A stretch of 64,000 bases of DNA from positions 28,182,597-28,246,596 of the forward strand of contig JAZBQD010000001.1 in the NCBI GenBank assembly GCA_036583965.1, read 5' to 3'. Below are positions 37,601 to 52,600 of the stretch, piece after piece (within the stretch, counting starts at the first letter, position 1; each line of letters opens with the position of its first letter). Made by a program: the position numbers and the translations under genes. The notes under the pieces are model-generated. The model worked only from the letters and a program-made list of their open reading frames with translations. It did not search any database and had not been told where the DNA came from. The DNA is from Prunella strophiata (Eukaryota > Chordata > Aves > Passeriformes > Prunellidae).

Positions 37601-40600
37601 GCTAGAGGACTGCCTGAGAAACTGTAGGTTTTTATACTGTTATCACATTTAGCCTGTGTACAGTAGTGCAGATGCAGCAATTCACATAAATCCTTGATCT
37701 AGGTAAGGCATATGACATTAGTATGAAATCTTTACTGTCCAAAACAACTGTGCTCCTAGCCCCTGAGACCTAGCACTAAGCTGAAATGCATGGCTTAGTT
37801 CAGTCTGGCATTTCTTTATTGGATAGGGAGTGGCTACTAGCAGAGAGGCAAGGAAATAGGTGGGGGGGTCAGTACTGCTGTCATTTTTAATTTGGTTAAT
37901 TGTAGTCCTTGTCTGTGTCAGTAACAAAAGTATTAAAAAACCTCAATTTGATACCAATATGGTGTAAACCACCATATCTTGATTGACCACAATGGAACAA
38001 TATAGTTTTCCAAAGTAATGAACCTTGTTCCAGTTAAAATGGAATAAAAATGTAATAAAAATAGAGCAGATGGATTCCAGAAGGAATGATAACTTGTTTC
38101 TGAAATCTAAAAGTTTGATGTTGTCTCAAAAAGCATTGCATGGGTCCAGTACAGCTATTGCTGATTACAGAGACACATCAGCGAGCCTAAAATGGAAAGT
38201 ACACACTGTCATGGCCTGTATGTTCCTGCATCTTGCCAGCTCAAAACTTTTATGAACATCCTATAAAACATTATCAAAGAAACCAAATAAAAGCACAGGT
38301 CATGTGGCACTTTTTTTGCTGTGTGACAGCAGGGAAATGATGCTGTGAGTGGCCCTTTCTCAGAGTCACTCTGGATAAACACTGTGCCACATCACACACG
38401 CTTCCACCAAAGAGACCAACTCTAGAATTACTCTGAGAAGCAAAATTACATCTTTGCTTAAAGGAATGTGTTCCAGCTTATCAGAGCAAAGGTTACTGCC
38501 AGGGCAGTGGGGCTGAAGTTGTGTTCCCTGCTACTGACACACACAGACATCTTTCAGACAGGCCCTCTCAACTCCCAAAGCAACAATGTGGGGAAGGCAT
38601 CAAAACGTCACATCCTTTTTTTTTTTCTCCTCCCCACCCATCTCATCTCTCAAATGCAAAATACAGTAAAAAGTGAGGGCTGCTTCAAGTCTTCAGTGCA
38701 AAAAAAAATTTCACACAACCCGGTGACAGCTGACTCACCCAACAGCTAAATTCCTGTTCCACACAGTCCAGACTCACAGTTCTAAGTTCAGGGACAACAA
38801 TGAACACATGAGATAGAAAGTGTAACAGAGGATAAGTAGGCATAGTTAAAGACACACACACTCCAGATGTCACAACCCAACACAGTTCTTTCTGTTGCTT
38901 TCACTCTGAGTGGGGAACATGTCAGTGTAGGAATCACTCTTGTAAGCACAGGAATAGAGGATCTGATATGTTGTCCCATAACACAACCAAGTCCCCTTTT
39001 GTGAACCAGGTTAGCTTATCAGCCTCATTTTATTGCTCATTGCACATCACATGCACTACCACAGGTTTTATAGAATTGATCTTCAAGTTTTTGTCACCAT
39101 AAATGTAAAAACAAACTCAAGTTCTGGAGAGACATGAAGTATGAAACAGAAGCCTAATTTCTTAGATTTCCAGATGTACACTTGTGGGGGATGTTTACAA
39201 CAGTGCCATTAAGGAGGGAGGCCTTGCTGTCAGTGTGCTGTCACTGCCCTGCCCAGCTGCTCAGGGTCACCAAGAGCTCAATTGTGAGAGAGCCCCACGG
39301 GGCACCTTCTGTAGGCATCAGGAACCTGACCCAAACTAAATCCAGTTAGCCCTTCACCTCCTCCTGTCTTCCTTCTTCCATAAACAACAGACAAGGCAAA
39401 GACTACAGCTGAACTCTGGTTTTGATTGTACAGAATTATTGTTGTTCCTATTGTAATACATGAACCACAGAACTGATAAGCTCTTCAAATCAGAATGAGC
39501 ATTTTAAATGCCTCTGCTGTATCACACTACATTCTGTACTTTCTTTAGCTTCCTTCAGGAGCTCAGGACAGAGTTGTATGTTTAGATATGTGTTTAATCT
39601 ATTATACTTTTCACTCAGAACACTGTGACTTTTGGTTAGTGTTATTTATTTTGTTTTTAAAAAATTCCTTTTTCCCTGATATTTGGTGATTAGTGCTAAA
39701 TTTGTATTATAGGGCATGCTGAGTACTGGAGAAGTGAAAACATTTTTCATTAATAGCACATTTTACTCTGATTAAAGAGAGATACCACATAACTTCTTTG
39801 GGGTCATAAAGATACCATTCTTGTTTAATTATAAGCTTGTTCTAGCAACTGCAGGCAGCAGGATTTAGTAGCAGATAGTAGAGATACCTTATTTTAGACA
39901 ACTGGTCCTAAAATTTTTAACTGTCCTCATTTACTTGCCCAGTCCAAGGTGGTACAAGCTCACATTGACTATTTAAATGCACTTGGCTGTGTCCTGCAAA
40001 GTCACATTACTAAAACATGGGAAAAGTAACAGTGCACATTTCAAACATAACAAAGGTTAATTGAAATACAACGTCAAGGAGATCTCCTATAATTTCCCAA
40101 CTCCAAATTTTACCACAAAGCCTGAGGGAAAAGTGGAAGTTCTTATGAGATGCTACTGTCATTAGTCAGGCAATTACAGTCCAGTGCAGAAGCCCAGCTT
40201 CAAACACAGGACAAAAAAATCATCCTCACTTCAATTAGATGATCCAGAATATGGTACAATGGATACATGTCCAGAGTACCATACAGTACCAAAAGTGCAT
40301 CACAGCTTTTTAAATTACAAATGGAGAGGCTATTTCTAATGAGACATCATCATTGTTGGTATTTATTAGCAGTGCTCATATTCCAAAGACTCTGAAACAA
40401 GCCCCAGATAAATAATGGCAAGCTTAAAACTAAATTATTGTCCTGTGCCCCCAAACTAAGTGAAAACTTTTGTCAGTGATTGTGGGGAGAAAGGAATGAA
40501 AATCCCCATACATGAAGAAATTACAGCTGTGGTTTGGAATAGACATGAAGCAGTTTTCTGCAGCTCAGTGAGAAACAGTCACTCTTAAAGAAACAAAGCA

Positions 40601-43600
40601 GCATTGCACAGTGGTGTTTAAGAGTCATAACACCCTTCATTAGATGTATTTCATTTGTGGCTTTGCTAAGTGATGACTAATTAAGCACACTGAGCCTGGC
40701 ATTTTAAAAGGAAACCATTTGATAATTGGAAAACCCCACAGTTAACAGCCCTGAAGCCTGTAGCATTTCCTTTCAACAGAGCTAGAAAGGACCTGCATTT
40801 CTCTGGAGACAGGAAAAATTATAGAAATTTTAAATGAAGCAAAGTTACATTCATAGTTTACAGATTAGTTTTTCCAAGGAAGACACATTAGTTTTGCTAA
40901 AGCTTTTCAACTTGTTGTTTTTCTTTCTTTTTTCTCGTCCCACAGAGAACTTACATCTTCACTTTCCTTCTGAGCTCACGAGTCTTCATTCACCCACACG
41001 AGCTCCTGGCTAAAGTGGGGCAGATCTGCATCAAACAGAAGCAGCAGCTGGAAGCAGGGACTGAGGCAGAAAAGGTAAATGGACCATGATGTTCCTCAGT
41101 TACTTGTGGTGCTGTCATTTATTTCCCACTCTCTCACTGTAAATCTAAATAGACTGATAAAAATAATATGAAATTGTAATTGGGATTTTTTGCTGGATGC
41201 ACTTGAACTTGGGTCTTGTTCTTTGAAGTATCTTGACTTCATTTGCTGGCCACATTTGCTGGAGGTTACGTCCTGCCTTAGTCAGCTGCAGGTCACTGGA
41301 GCAGTGTGTGTGTGCCACGAAAGCTGCCCAGCAGCTGGTTTGCACTTCTGAGCTTTCACCAAGTAAGGAAAATCAGATTCAAGAAAATCCCCTTTTCCAG
41401 TTAGCCTCACCATCCTATTAGAGTTAGCAATAACCTCTGCTGCAGGTTATTGTTGGGATGTTTTAACTCAGTAACTCAGAAAGTTACCTCTCACAAAAAT
41501 TGAGATGCACTTATTTAAAATGGTGACCTGCACTGACATGTTTTATTACAATCACTTAGACCAAACTTACATCCATCTAAGTGTCACCATTTGTAAAGTG
41601 TGTATTGAAAGACTTTTTCCATTATTTGAAATTGAAGTTCCAGAAAACTCCAAGCTGGGCAACAAATAAGTGTGACAGAAACAGGATGGTCCTGACAAGT
41701 AAAGACCTAAATTGTTCAAATCCTGGGCATGTTTTGGAACCTTTTTTCTCTGATGAGACATTACATGCTCACATTCCTAATCTTCATCACATTAGTAATC
41801 CCATTTTGTTTTCTCCTTGGTGTATCAGCACCCTGAGTGAGAAGCACAAAAGGCAACCCTAGTTTGTCAATAAAGAGTTTTTAACAGCAATACTGACCTA
41901 AGGGCTTTTTCTCCCATACTATTCCTGATGTGCATCCTCTTATTAATGTCACAAAATTGCTCCACAGGACAAACTAACCATGGTGCAAAATGACTTTCAT
42001 CCAGGTCAGTCCCCTGATCTGCTCTCCAAATATCTGCCTAGCTCATCCTGTAGGTGCTGGGGAAACCAAGGGTCAGGGATGTAAGGTGCCAGAGCCACTG
42101 CATCCAGTTCTGTACTCAGAGGTGATAATTGTCCCTAGCACCACTGCCAAATTTAACTTGTGACTGAGCAAACTCTGTAAGTTGTAATGGTTCCTCAGCA
42201 ACATGTAACTAAACAGAGATGGGAACCTCTAAAAAGATGCCAGGACCATCTGAAATACAGAATGAGTCAATCTGAGCTGTAGACTTATGTAGGGAATGAC
42301 TGCAGTGAGTAGAAAGTGTCCAAATACATCTGTGAAATACTTGGATTTAAAATGAATGGGAGGTAAGATGAAACTTTTGGAATAACAACGCACTTCAGAG
42401 ATTTTCAAATGAAAGCCATCTCTGGGGACTAAATCAGCTGGCTGTTTAGAGATACAATACTAATTGTAAAGCAGTATTAGTGTGGCTTCTCAGCAGACTT
42501 GTTAAAAAGTCCTGGCTTCCTTATAGAAATGAAACAGCATCACATCCTAATGTCAAACAGAGCAGCTCATATTGCAAACACCCACACTCACACCTTCTGC
42601 TGGCACCTTGGACATGGGCCTACAGGAAAACCAGCAAACAGCAGGGTGACAATAAAACACTTCTGGGAGGTGGCTTTCATTTACATGCTTTTCTGGTTGC
42701 TCTTTCTGTTATGCCCTTGATCCCTTCCTACCTCCTTAATATAAGCTGCAAATTTTTCCTGCCTTCTAAACACAAACTTCTTGGAAAACACTACCTGAAC
42801 TCCTGACATTGCTCTCAAATTATTGCTTTGTTGCCCTCTACTGCAAGCACCTGTATGTTTTACAGAAGAGTGTGGCCACAAGCACTTGCAAACATTTGTT
42901 TTTCTACATGGCAACAAATAAAATCTCATTTCACATACAGCATACAAACTCTTCACTCAAGATACTCTCAAGTATTCACAGTCATAATCCATTAAGGTAT
43001 CACCAGCTACCAGCACCTTCTAATTAAGTGGCTGCAAAGCAGGAAATACCTAACAAAAAGCAGTTAAAGCATCTCAGATTGAGTTTGCTTATGCAAATAT
43101 CTTAAGATAAGCTGGGCACCTTGGTGCCTGGATAGCATGTGAGCTGGCAAAGTGGCAAGAAACCAGGTTTTGAGGTTAACACACCACAATACTTATCTTT
43201 CTGTTATTTTTGACATTACTGGCTAGCCAAAGAGTTCTACAGAAATACAACCCAGAAAAAGTGGATTGCAAAAAAAAAAAAACCACTCTGGGGTGTCTTG
43301 GAGTCTGCCTATAGTCCTTTTAACTACTCATAAAAAGCAAGAATTTCACAGTTTAAGACATCAATTATAACATACAAGTCAGTAGTTAAGATTGACCATA
43401 AAGGAAAAATTTAACTCTCCATAAGTGCATTAGAGATTGGAAAGTCTCAAACAAGATTATCAGGGAAAAATCACTTGTATGGTATTACTGAATGGAAAAA
43501 AAAAACATGTTGTTACACCTGGGGTACTTTTTTCCTCTAGCTTGAGTATTTTATATGTCTGAAGTTAAAGAAATAAGAAATAAAAAGAGAACATGGAAGT

Positions 43601-46600
43601 TAGTTTCTATTAAGTTTGTTTTGCCTGTCTTGGAATATATAAATCCCTTCAAAAATTACTATTTCCTCTGGGTTTTTTTGCCAGTAAGTCCTCCTTTTTA
43701 AAAACAAAACAAACAAAAAAAAAAAAAAACAAAAAAAAAAAAACAAAAAAAAAAACTTATAACCAGGTCATTGCCATTAAATCTTTCCTATTGCCCTCCT
43801 TTCTAATTGGGAGTTGTTTTTCAGTCCTGTCTTGTCTCGTGCAGAACAGGGTCAATCCACAGAACACTTAAATTAATAGAGTTATTTCTCTTCTCAAAGA
43901 AATATTTGTGGGAGAAGTATTCCCATGGACTCCAGGGAACTCTGTCAGGCCTCACAAGGGGAGGCTCATGTCTGGAGCAGGACTGGAGAAAAATAGGTTG
44001 GTGGGTTTGTTGCAGCCATGACAGAAAGGAAACTGAGCTGCTACCCACAGATCTGTGAGGTTTCCATCTGGGTTACCACGTGCACCAAGCCTGTCACGCT
44101 GCTTTGGGCTCTATCAGAGTGCACAAGAAACAGAAATCCCCTGTTCTGCTGCACTGAGGTCTTTTAGCACTGTTCTCAGAAAGTGTACAGCTTATTTTCA
44201 TGAGTGTTAAAAAGCATCTGAAGCTTTATACAGTTTGCAATTTGTCTTGCAACATGCCTGGCTTGCCATACGAAGAAGGCAAACGATAACAATTCAAAAA
44301 TAGATACAAGAGATGTGAAGTCAGTGTTCATAAATCACTGTGTTTTAAGCTGTACATGGAGTATAATTTGGGGTAATTTGGCTGAGTACTACAAGCACAA
44401 AGCTTCATTTTTCTCCTTCAAACCTTTTCCTTCTATATCAGTGCCTAAAAAAACTGATGAAATACGACCTGGTGTTATGCTGCTCCTACTTCAAATCATG
44501 ACAGTTAATGCTACCTCTTCAGTGGGCTCCTGGTCTTTAAGGAGCAATCTTACACACACCAGCATTAAAAAAGCATCAGCTATGACTGATTTAGTCTCTT
44601 CAGCTGCTGGGGTCAGTCTAGACTACCCATAAATTCTTTATGAACTGAGTGTTCATATGGAGATGCTTGCCATGGCCTAAGGTGAGATTTTTAAACCTTT
44701 CTGCCCTCACCACTCCTTTTTCAGTTCCAAAAATTAAAAAGAAAGGATAGTCAAGATGATTAATACTAAAAAACAGTTCTGTAGCAGCTTTTGGTAAACA
44801 AAAGTGGAGTTGGCACATACCTGTTCACTTTAATTGAATGGAAGTGCACTCCCTGGCTAATTAATCGTCCATCACCACCTACAGATTATTCTTTTAATAA
44901 TGTCAGGCTCCATGCATTTCCTGGCAAATAAGTATAAATTGTCTTTTCCCCAAGGCAGATGACAGTGGGAGTTTGGAGTACAGGCAGCTATAATCTGGAA
45001 CTCTGTCCCACACTGTTGAGAAATAGCTTGAAGCTGCACACAAGGGCCACTGACAGACACTGCTTTGCAGGAGTGCCCACTGCTGGCAAAAAGAATGGGG
45101 ATGATTTGTTTTTGCCCTCCCTATGCAGCTATTCTCTGTTTATCTCATTAGCAGCATCAGTTAAATGCTGTCAATAAAAACAGGAAGGAAATGCATGCTA
45201 GCAGATAGCAGTTTGCAGGTCTTAAAAAAACCAAAACAACCTAAGAAAATTCCCTCTAGACTTACAAGGAGGCACTGGCTAATTGTCAGACTGAGGATTC
45301 AAGGGTGTATGGTTAAACTTCAAAGTTCTTATCAATGATTATTGATATCACTGACTATACAATGGTGAGATATTAAAAAAAAAAAAAAGCAAAACAAAAC
45401 CAGCCTAATTTCTTTGACCTTTGGTTTTGATTAGATAAACTGGGACATACCATGATGAGATGCTGTTTGGGCAGGAGCTGCTACCAGTATTTGGAGACAT
45501 TCTCTCTCCAGTTTCCTGTGGTGACAGTGCCATGCTGAGTGCCCTCCTGTCCCCAAAGGGCTGTGCTGGCCTGGGGAGAGGGAGCTGCTGCCTTCAGGGA
45601 CCTCTGCACTTACACAGCTGGGCAGGGAACACAAACAAAGCTTCCTTTTCCTCAGTGCATCACAAGCTGGGTAGGAGGATAAATATAACCTAAATTAAGG
45701 TTTGATTCTTCTTGTTCATTATAAGTGTTCTTAGCACTCACACTCCCAATTTTACAAGACTGCTCCCTTGGATGTACTGATGCTGCTGTCCATTGATGCA
45801 ATGGAGAAAGGAGTAATTGGCACCCAATTCAGTTCTAACTGATGGAAAATCTTAGAAGATTCACAGGTAACCAAAAAAAAAACCAGAAAAATACTCTCTC
45901 TGCCCTTTCTGTGGTTGATAGCTTTTTGAACAAAAGCCAATACCTTTTATTGTCAAAGTCTGTTTTGATTTAGACGTCATGGAGAGAACACACACGTCTT
46001 TCCTGTCATTCATTTATTTAATATACAGCTCAGCCTGGATGGTCTGATAAATTCTATAGAACAGAAATGTCTTTGTGAATGTTTCTCATGGAAGATGGTT
46101 GGTAGAGTACTGCTGTTTGAACACATTTGAGTTCAAACACTGCAGTACTGCTGCCTCAGATGGCATAAATCAGCTTAAACCCCATGGACTTCAGTTAAAT
46201 AAGTCACTTGAACTGTTCTGTAATCTCCTGGTTTTCTACAACTCACCTTGAAAATGTCTTCACAGTGTTTGGTAAGAGACATCACCAAGCTATCATGAAA
46301 GGAGGCTAAATGATACTATTTAGGAATCTAGTGCACAGTTAAATATGTTCTTTTTTTTTGTCCCCATCACCTGCTATTAATGCAAAGTATTTTCAAGGGT
46401 GTCTCTAGATTTCTGTGAACCTTTATTAGCCAACTTAATCTGCAGTCAAACAGGTCTGTGGTCAGTAATCAACTCATTGTTTCTTTCTAGGCAAAACTAA
46501 AATCCTTCGCTGCCAAAATCATTCAGCTCCTGAAGGAATGGACTGAAACTTTCCCCTATGATTTCCAAGATGAGAAATCCATGAAAGAGTTGAAGGAGAT

Positions 46601-49600
46601 TGCTCACAGGATCACACAATGTGATGAGGTAGGGAAAAAAGTTAAGTGCCAAAGCAGTATTTGTCAACTGTTACACGAGCTGTGCCATGTTCTGTGCAAT
46701 GCTGCAGGCAGTATTTCCTAAATGAACAGCAGCAGTTGCTGAGTTGTCAGGGTAACCACAGGACATGGGCTGCCTGATGGACTTAATGGTCCATTAGCAG
46801 GAACTGTCTACATCTAATCACATGTGAGAAGAAGAGAGAAAATAGTCATGGCAATATGAAAAATTGCTGTGGTGCAGAAGGAGAAAGAACAGTAACTAGA
46901 ATGGCTCAAGAGGATTCAATAATGAATTACATCCCATCCTTTGTACATTGTCACTACTCTGTATGTCTAAGTTCTGCAAGACACCCCAGCTAGTTGTATC
47001 ACATGTACTCTTGGCCAAGGTGAAGGTGTTTATTATTTAGCAGCTCATTTCCAGCTTCTAACAATAAAAAGCAGCTGGTTTATTGCAATGTTTCAGGTGA
47101 CAGGCACAGTATTTCCACAAAGAAGTTATCTTTGAGCTCTGCTAGCTAGTCCATCACCAGTCTTAACAGCTCTGAGTTTCTAGCCTCTGAAGAAAACTAG
47201 GCCTTGAAAAAACCTTCTAAAGCAAACAGATAATTGAAATAAAACAAGGGGTGTTAATTTTTTAGAAGGGAGCAAGGGGGGCAGGGGAGAGGGGGGTTTT
47301 GGGTTTTTTTTTTTGTTACTTCTGGCTTTTTCCCAACATTCACAAAGCCTACACTTTTTGTTCATTGAGAAAGTCACTGTTAACAGCAACAGACAGAAGG
47401 AAGAGTAAAATCAAGAACTGCAAGAGAACTAGTTGTAAAGTGTTTGTACAAATGTGAAGTCTTACTTATGTAGAAGTCGAAGCTTCTTATTGTTTTTAAA
47501 CCCACAACTTCAAGATATTTTTGAGAACAATTAGGAGGAACCTACTTAGGGAAGACAGTTGTATTATGTGCTTTTGTTGATTCAAGTAGAGAGAAAATGC
47601 AGAACAACAGGTTTGACAGCAGAGCATGAATCAGGGATAGGACAACAGAGTGAGGTGGAGGAAGTACATTGGTTTTGTTTCATCAGCAGAGATGTTTATG
47701 TGGGTGCTAGGTGAGAATGTCAGTGCCTCAGGAGGAGGGGAGGAGGAAATAGGACTAGAACCTTCTCTTCTCTGCAGACAAGGGCCAAGGGGTGGATGTT
47801 GGCAGAGACAGCACTGTGAAAGGGGACTCGGCAGGGGTTCATTTAGCATCTCTATCTTATTATTTAATTTGTCTGTTACTTTGAACTGGAAAAAAAGTTG
47901 TGCCCTTTCTTTCTCCCTCTTCCTTCCCACTCTTATGTATGAATAATGGTCATTTGAGAAAAACCCATCTTCATGGAATGGCTCCATGCTGTGGTGTCTG
48001 AGGCATCTGATGGCATCCATTAATTACAGCACCACCTCATTTACCCCCTTAACAAGGCTGCCAATCAAGGTTCATCAGTGAAGAGCTGTGCTTCATCTGA
48101 CCCCTAGGAAATACTAATTTGACACTGACAAAAAGCAGCTCTTACTCTAAGTTTTGTTAGCACATTGAATTATGCTTCAGCATGGAATTATGGTAAAGGT
48201 TGGGGGTTTATTTTGTATTTTAAAGCTTTTTTCAAATCCCCTTAGGACACTGTTCTTCATACCTAAAGGTAGAAAGTCAACTGAGAACTCACACAAAGCA
48301 GTCAGGTGTTGTCCTGGTGATAGCAGCATACCAAATAGCTAAATCTACAGCCAGGATTGCACCCCAAAGTTAGTAAAAATGAACTCAAACAAGTACAAAT
48401 CATTGTAAAGTCATTGACTTATCTTCCAAAGTTATAGGGAAAATTAGAGTAAAACTAGTAATGAAAGGAAACTGCTAAAACTCTTAAGGACATTTGTCTA
48501 AGCATTAGGATGCTAATAAATTCATAATAGCTTAAGTAAGCCATAGCTTTTCACATCTGGGTTTCTTTCCTCACTTTTACATAATATCTGCAATACTCTC
48601 ACCTATCTTCAAGTGTCATTTTCTGCAATCCTATCAGCAAGTCTGCTTCCTCCCAGACACGTGGGCAAGTCAGGCACAGTGGCTGAAGGCAAACCATTCA
48701 CAGTGGAAAGCTCAGCATAAGAGAGGAGAATTCTGCTTTCTTTCAGTCCCCTCCACCAGGCTCCCTTGGCATTTCTGAGCACTTGTAGCACAGTATCAGA
48801 AATGACTCCAGACAGCTGCTGTTCAGCAGTAATCCAGCCTCAAGATGAGCTACACTGCCTTCAGCTTTTCATTTGATTTCACTTGGGAGTCAGATTATTG
48901 CCTTGTAAAGCACCATTCTGACACCATTATTGCTTAATTATAGCAGGCAATATACAAGTATTTGGTAGTCATCTCTCACATCTGCTGCATAATTTCAGTC
49001 TTCACTGCACAGCAGTGTCTCCTTTGAGTGGTCACAGATTCATTGCAGTTCTGTCTAGTGTGGACTGGCAGAAGTGAACCTTGTGGTTAACTTCAAGAAA
49101 AGTAATTTGCATGAAAGCAAGAGAATGATTCTGTGAGGAAAAGGGCTGTCTGGTTAAATTAATTTTCCTAGCAGCAGAAGAAACCTGGGTCACTTAAAGC
49201 AGTAGCATGCAGGATGGAGGAGTGGGAAAGCAATCAAGTTAGCTCTTTGGGGGTGATCTCAGAGAAATGTCTATAGGACACAATGGCAGAAAAAAAAATA
49301 TCTTTAGTTGTCAAAACACTGAGCAGATGGATTGTGTTCCTGTGGCTTTACCTTTCAATGAATCCTTACAAATCTTATGTTTAAAATCTGCACACAATAA
49401 ACAGGAAAGGCATTTTAGTTGTCTGAGAACATGATGTATATTGTGCTCTTATGTAAATATTTGGATGCTGTAGCTGTTCAAAGCTAAGTTAGGATATTTT
49501 AGGGGTATATTCCTGGACATAATGTGAATTCCCTGGTTTCTGCTTGGGCTAGACTGGATTCATCAGTGGGTCTGATCAAAATGAGAGCTTTTGGCACTTG

Positions 49601-52600
49601 GTGCACAGAGGCTCCAGAAAGCCTTGTGCTAGCAACTCTAGTACCTTTCACATGCCCACTCCAGCTGCTGACATGATGCCTTTGAAATGGGGCACTACCC
49701 AAAGGAGCAGACCAGCCAGCCAAGCAAAGCAGAGCTGGGAAGGCAGGCAGGCAGAACAGTGTCATTATGGAGTTGTGTGGGTATTTAGGACAAGGTCATT
49801 TCTCACAGAATGATCAGCTCAGAAAAGATGAAAGAAAATGGATAATAGGCATTTATTTTTCCCAGGCAGAAATTCTCTGGTGATCCGTGTATGCAATAGC
49901 TAAAGGTTTTCAGCAGTTGTTGTTTCTCCCTTCTGCTTAGGAAAATGGAACAGTGAAAAAGATCATTAGCCAAATGACACAGAATCTCCTGATGGCCCTC
50001 TCTGCACGGAGCCAATACCAGGAAATCAGAGAGAAATTCCGTCAGCCTGTCACTGACAAGGGCACCATCCTCAAAACCAAGCCCCAGTCAACTCAGAAGG
50101 ACATCCTGAGTGTGTGCTGTGACCCTCTGATCCTGGCACAGCAGCTGACCTACATCGAGCTGGTGAGACTGACTGGGGTGGAGTCCTCTGTTTTCTATTT
50201 ACTAAATATTAACCTACTCATCATTATGAATTTGGCTCTGGCTTCACTGAAAGCCTCCAGTGTTTTAATAGAATACCAAGTCAAGTAATGAACAAGACCA
50301 GTTAGGTACACTGATAAAAGCACCTTGCATATCTGTGCTCTAGGAAGATGAAGTTACCAAAATGTTCTCCTGCCTTTGATTTTTTTTTTTTACAGAACTC
50401 TCTATCTGTCTGTACAATGACAATCTCTCCTCTCTCCAAACACAGGAAAGGGTCAGCAACATTTATCCAGAGGATCTGATGCAGATTGTCAGCCACATGG
50501 ACTCCCTGGATAATCACAAGGTACAAAAAGGTGTACCAAGGGAAAAAGAAGCATAGATGAACCAGAGTAAAGAATAATACCTCATAATTTGAGTATAGCC
50601 TGTGCAAGAAAGACTGACATTTTCTAAGCTTAAGCTTATGCCTTAAAACATGTGCAAAAAGATTTTGTCAAGGCATGAAAAGGAAGTTTATCCTTTGGTA
50701 AACTTTAACTTTATCATGACACAGGAGAGGTTTAACACGTCACCTGTTCTCTTACAGTGCCGAAGTGATGTGACCAAAACCTACAATTTGGAGGCCTATG
50801 ACAATTGGTTCAATTGTCTCAGCATGCTGGTGGCTACAGAGATTTGTCGGGTAGGTATGCATAGAAAACAAGCTAGCAAAGGGATCCTGGCCTTAAGCAC
50901 AAGAGGCAAGCAGTGGTCTAAATGAGATTTAAACATTAGCAGTGCAATTAAAGATAATAGCATTACTCAAGCATTAAATTATTTGCATGCTCATATGATT
51001 AAGAGTTCAAGGCTATGTTTGACTTTGCATATATTCCTTAATTTTGTGCAGCTGCATTAGTCACGCAGTGAAATGGAACTTGTGTGGACTGAGTTAGGAG
51101 CTCTTTAGGATTTATCTTTTTTTCAAATACAGCAAAAGATTCTTAAAAATACTCCTCTTAAAATGCAGATTTACCTATAAACAGCTATCCTTCCACTGCA
51201 TTTAGATAACATTAGCACTGTGACATATAATTTTTTAAATTTATATGAATTTCTTTTATTCATACAACACTCATTGTAGAAAAATCAAGAATAAGCTTTC
51301 TTTAAAGTCTGTAAAGAAAGTATACTACTGGAAAGTTGAAAAAAAGTAAGAGAGGAGGAATAGCCTTACTAGAGTTTAAGGTAACTTCTGTCATAGGCAA
51401 GGAAATGGAAGGTGTACTGTCCCAGAAACCTTTTTTTTTTTTTTGTTTTAATGTGTGTTCTCTTTTTAGCTTATTATTACGATTTTCAGATTTCTATTAA
51501 TTCCAGTTTTAGCAAACTGGAATTTTTTTTCCTATTCCTGCTTGGTCAGTAGCCCTTCCATGGAAATCCCAATGCCTGCTGTATTTTCATGAAGTCAAAT
51601 GTACTGATCCTAATCTCTTAAGATTTCCTGCTCTCAGAAATGTATTGCAGAGGCACACCAAGACACTTCCAGAGCTGGCTGGTAGGGCTTATACATTTAG
51701 GAAATCATCAAAGAAAGGCTTTAGCACACTGAGGGCTAAGCCAGGCCTTTGACTACTGAACCATTTTGTTTTGATATGACAGAAACTAAAGTACTTAGGT
51801 CAGAGAGTCTGCAGTCACTGCATTTCTATGTAAGCCAGAGAGAACTTTTAGGTTTAAACAGGGAAAATACTTTCATGAGTGACTGCAATCCAGGCAATAA
51901 TTAATTTTGCTTTGCAGTTTATAAAAGAATTTGCAGATGAGATGCTCAGCATCAGTTGCTTGATCCTGTGCACATTTTCCTGGGTGAGAATTTGTGTATT
52001 TGCTCATCATCACTGCCTGCTCTCAACAGGTCATTTAGGAGTACATGCAGCAGAACCAGAACAGCAGGATGTGGCAGTTGCTTTCTCTCACATTTAGGTT
52101 CCATGCCCCTAAGTCTGCCCAATGCTTTCCCCCCTTCTTGAGAGATTTAAATGTTTTGCATATATTCTGATATCAGTGTCATGTTATCTTCCTTTTCCAG
52201 TAACAGGAAATTGCTGGAAGTGTCCAGCTTGTTTATGCAGAATTGCCCAAGACATGGACTTTTCTGTATAAACAAAGATTTGCACTCCCCCAGAACTATA
52301 CAAGTAATTAGTAGTCACCCCAAATATTTCTGCTGTTTTATTAAAAATTAATCTTAACAAAAAATCTGAGGCCTATATTAAGATTTAGCTGGACAAAGTT
52401 TGACTGATCCTGCTCCAGTGCCTTTGGCTGGACATCCTATACAAAATTCAGACCATCCCTTCCCTCTTGGGTTTTTCTCCAGGTTGTAAAGAAAAAGCAG
52501 CGTACAAGAATGGTGGAATTTTTCATTGATGTGGCAAGAGAATGCTTCAACATTGGAAACTTCAACTCAATGATGGCCATTATCTGTGAGTATCCATCCT

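Larger units (their letters stand above)
41075..46490 (+). other. RASGEF1A: RASGEF1A intron 3
   Basis: A 5,416-bp GT-AG intron. It holds an A-rich simple repeat at 43699-43756, a shorter A-run near 45372, and an imperfect hairpin at 46107-46148. No coding signal is seen. Confidence 0.7.

Noticed and set aside
47631..48020. 129-codon minus-strand frame in intron 4
   Set aside because: It overlaps a plus-strand open frame at 47650-47946 and has no recognisable motif or splice-site support.
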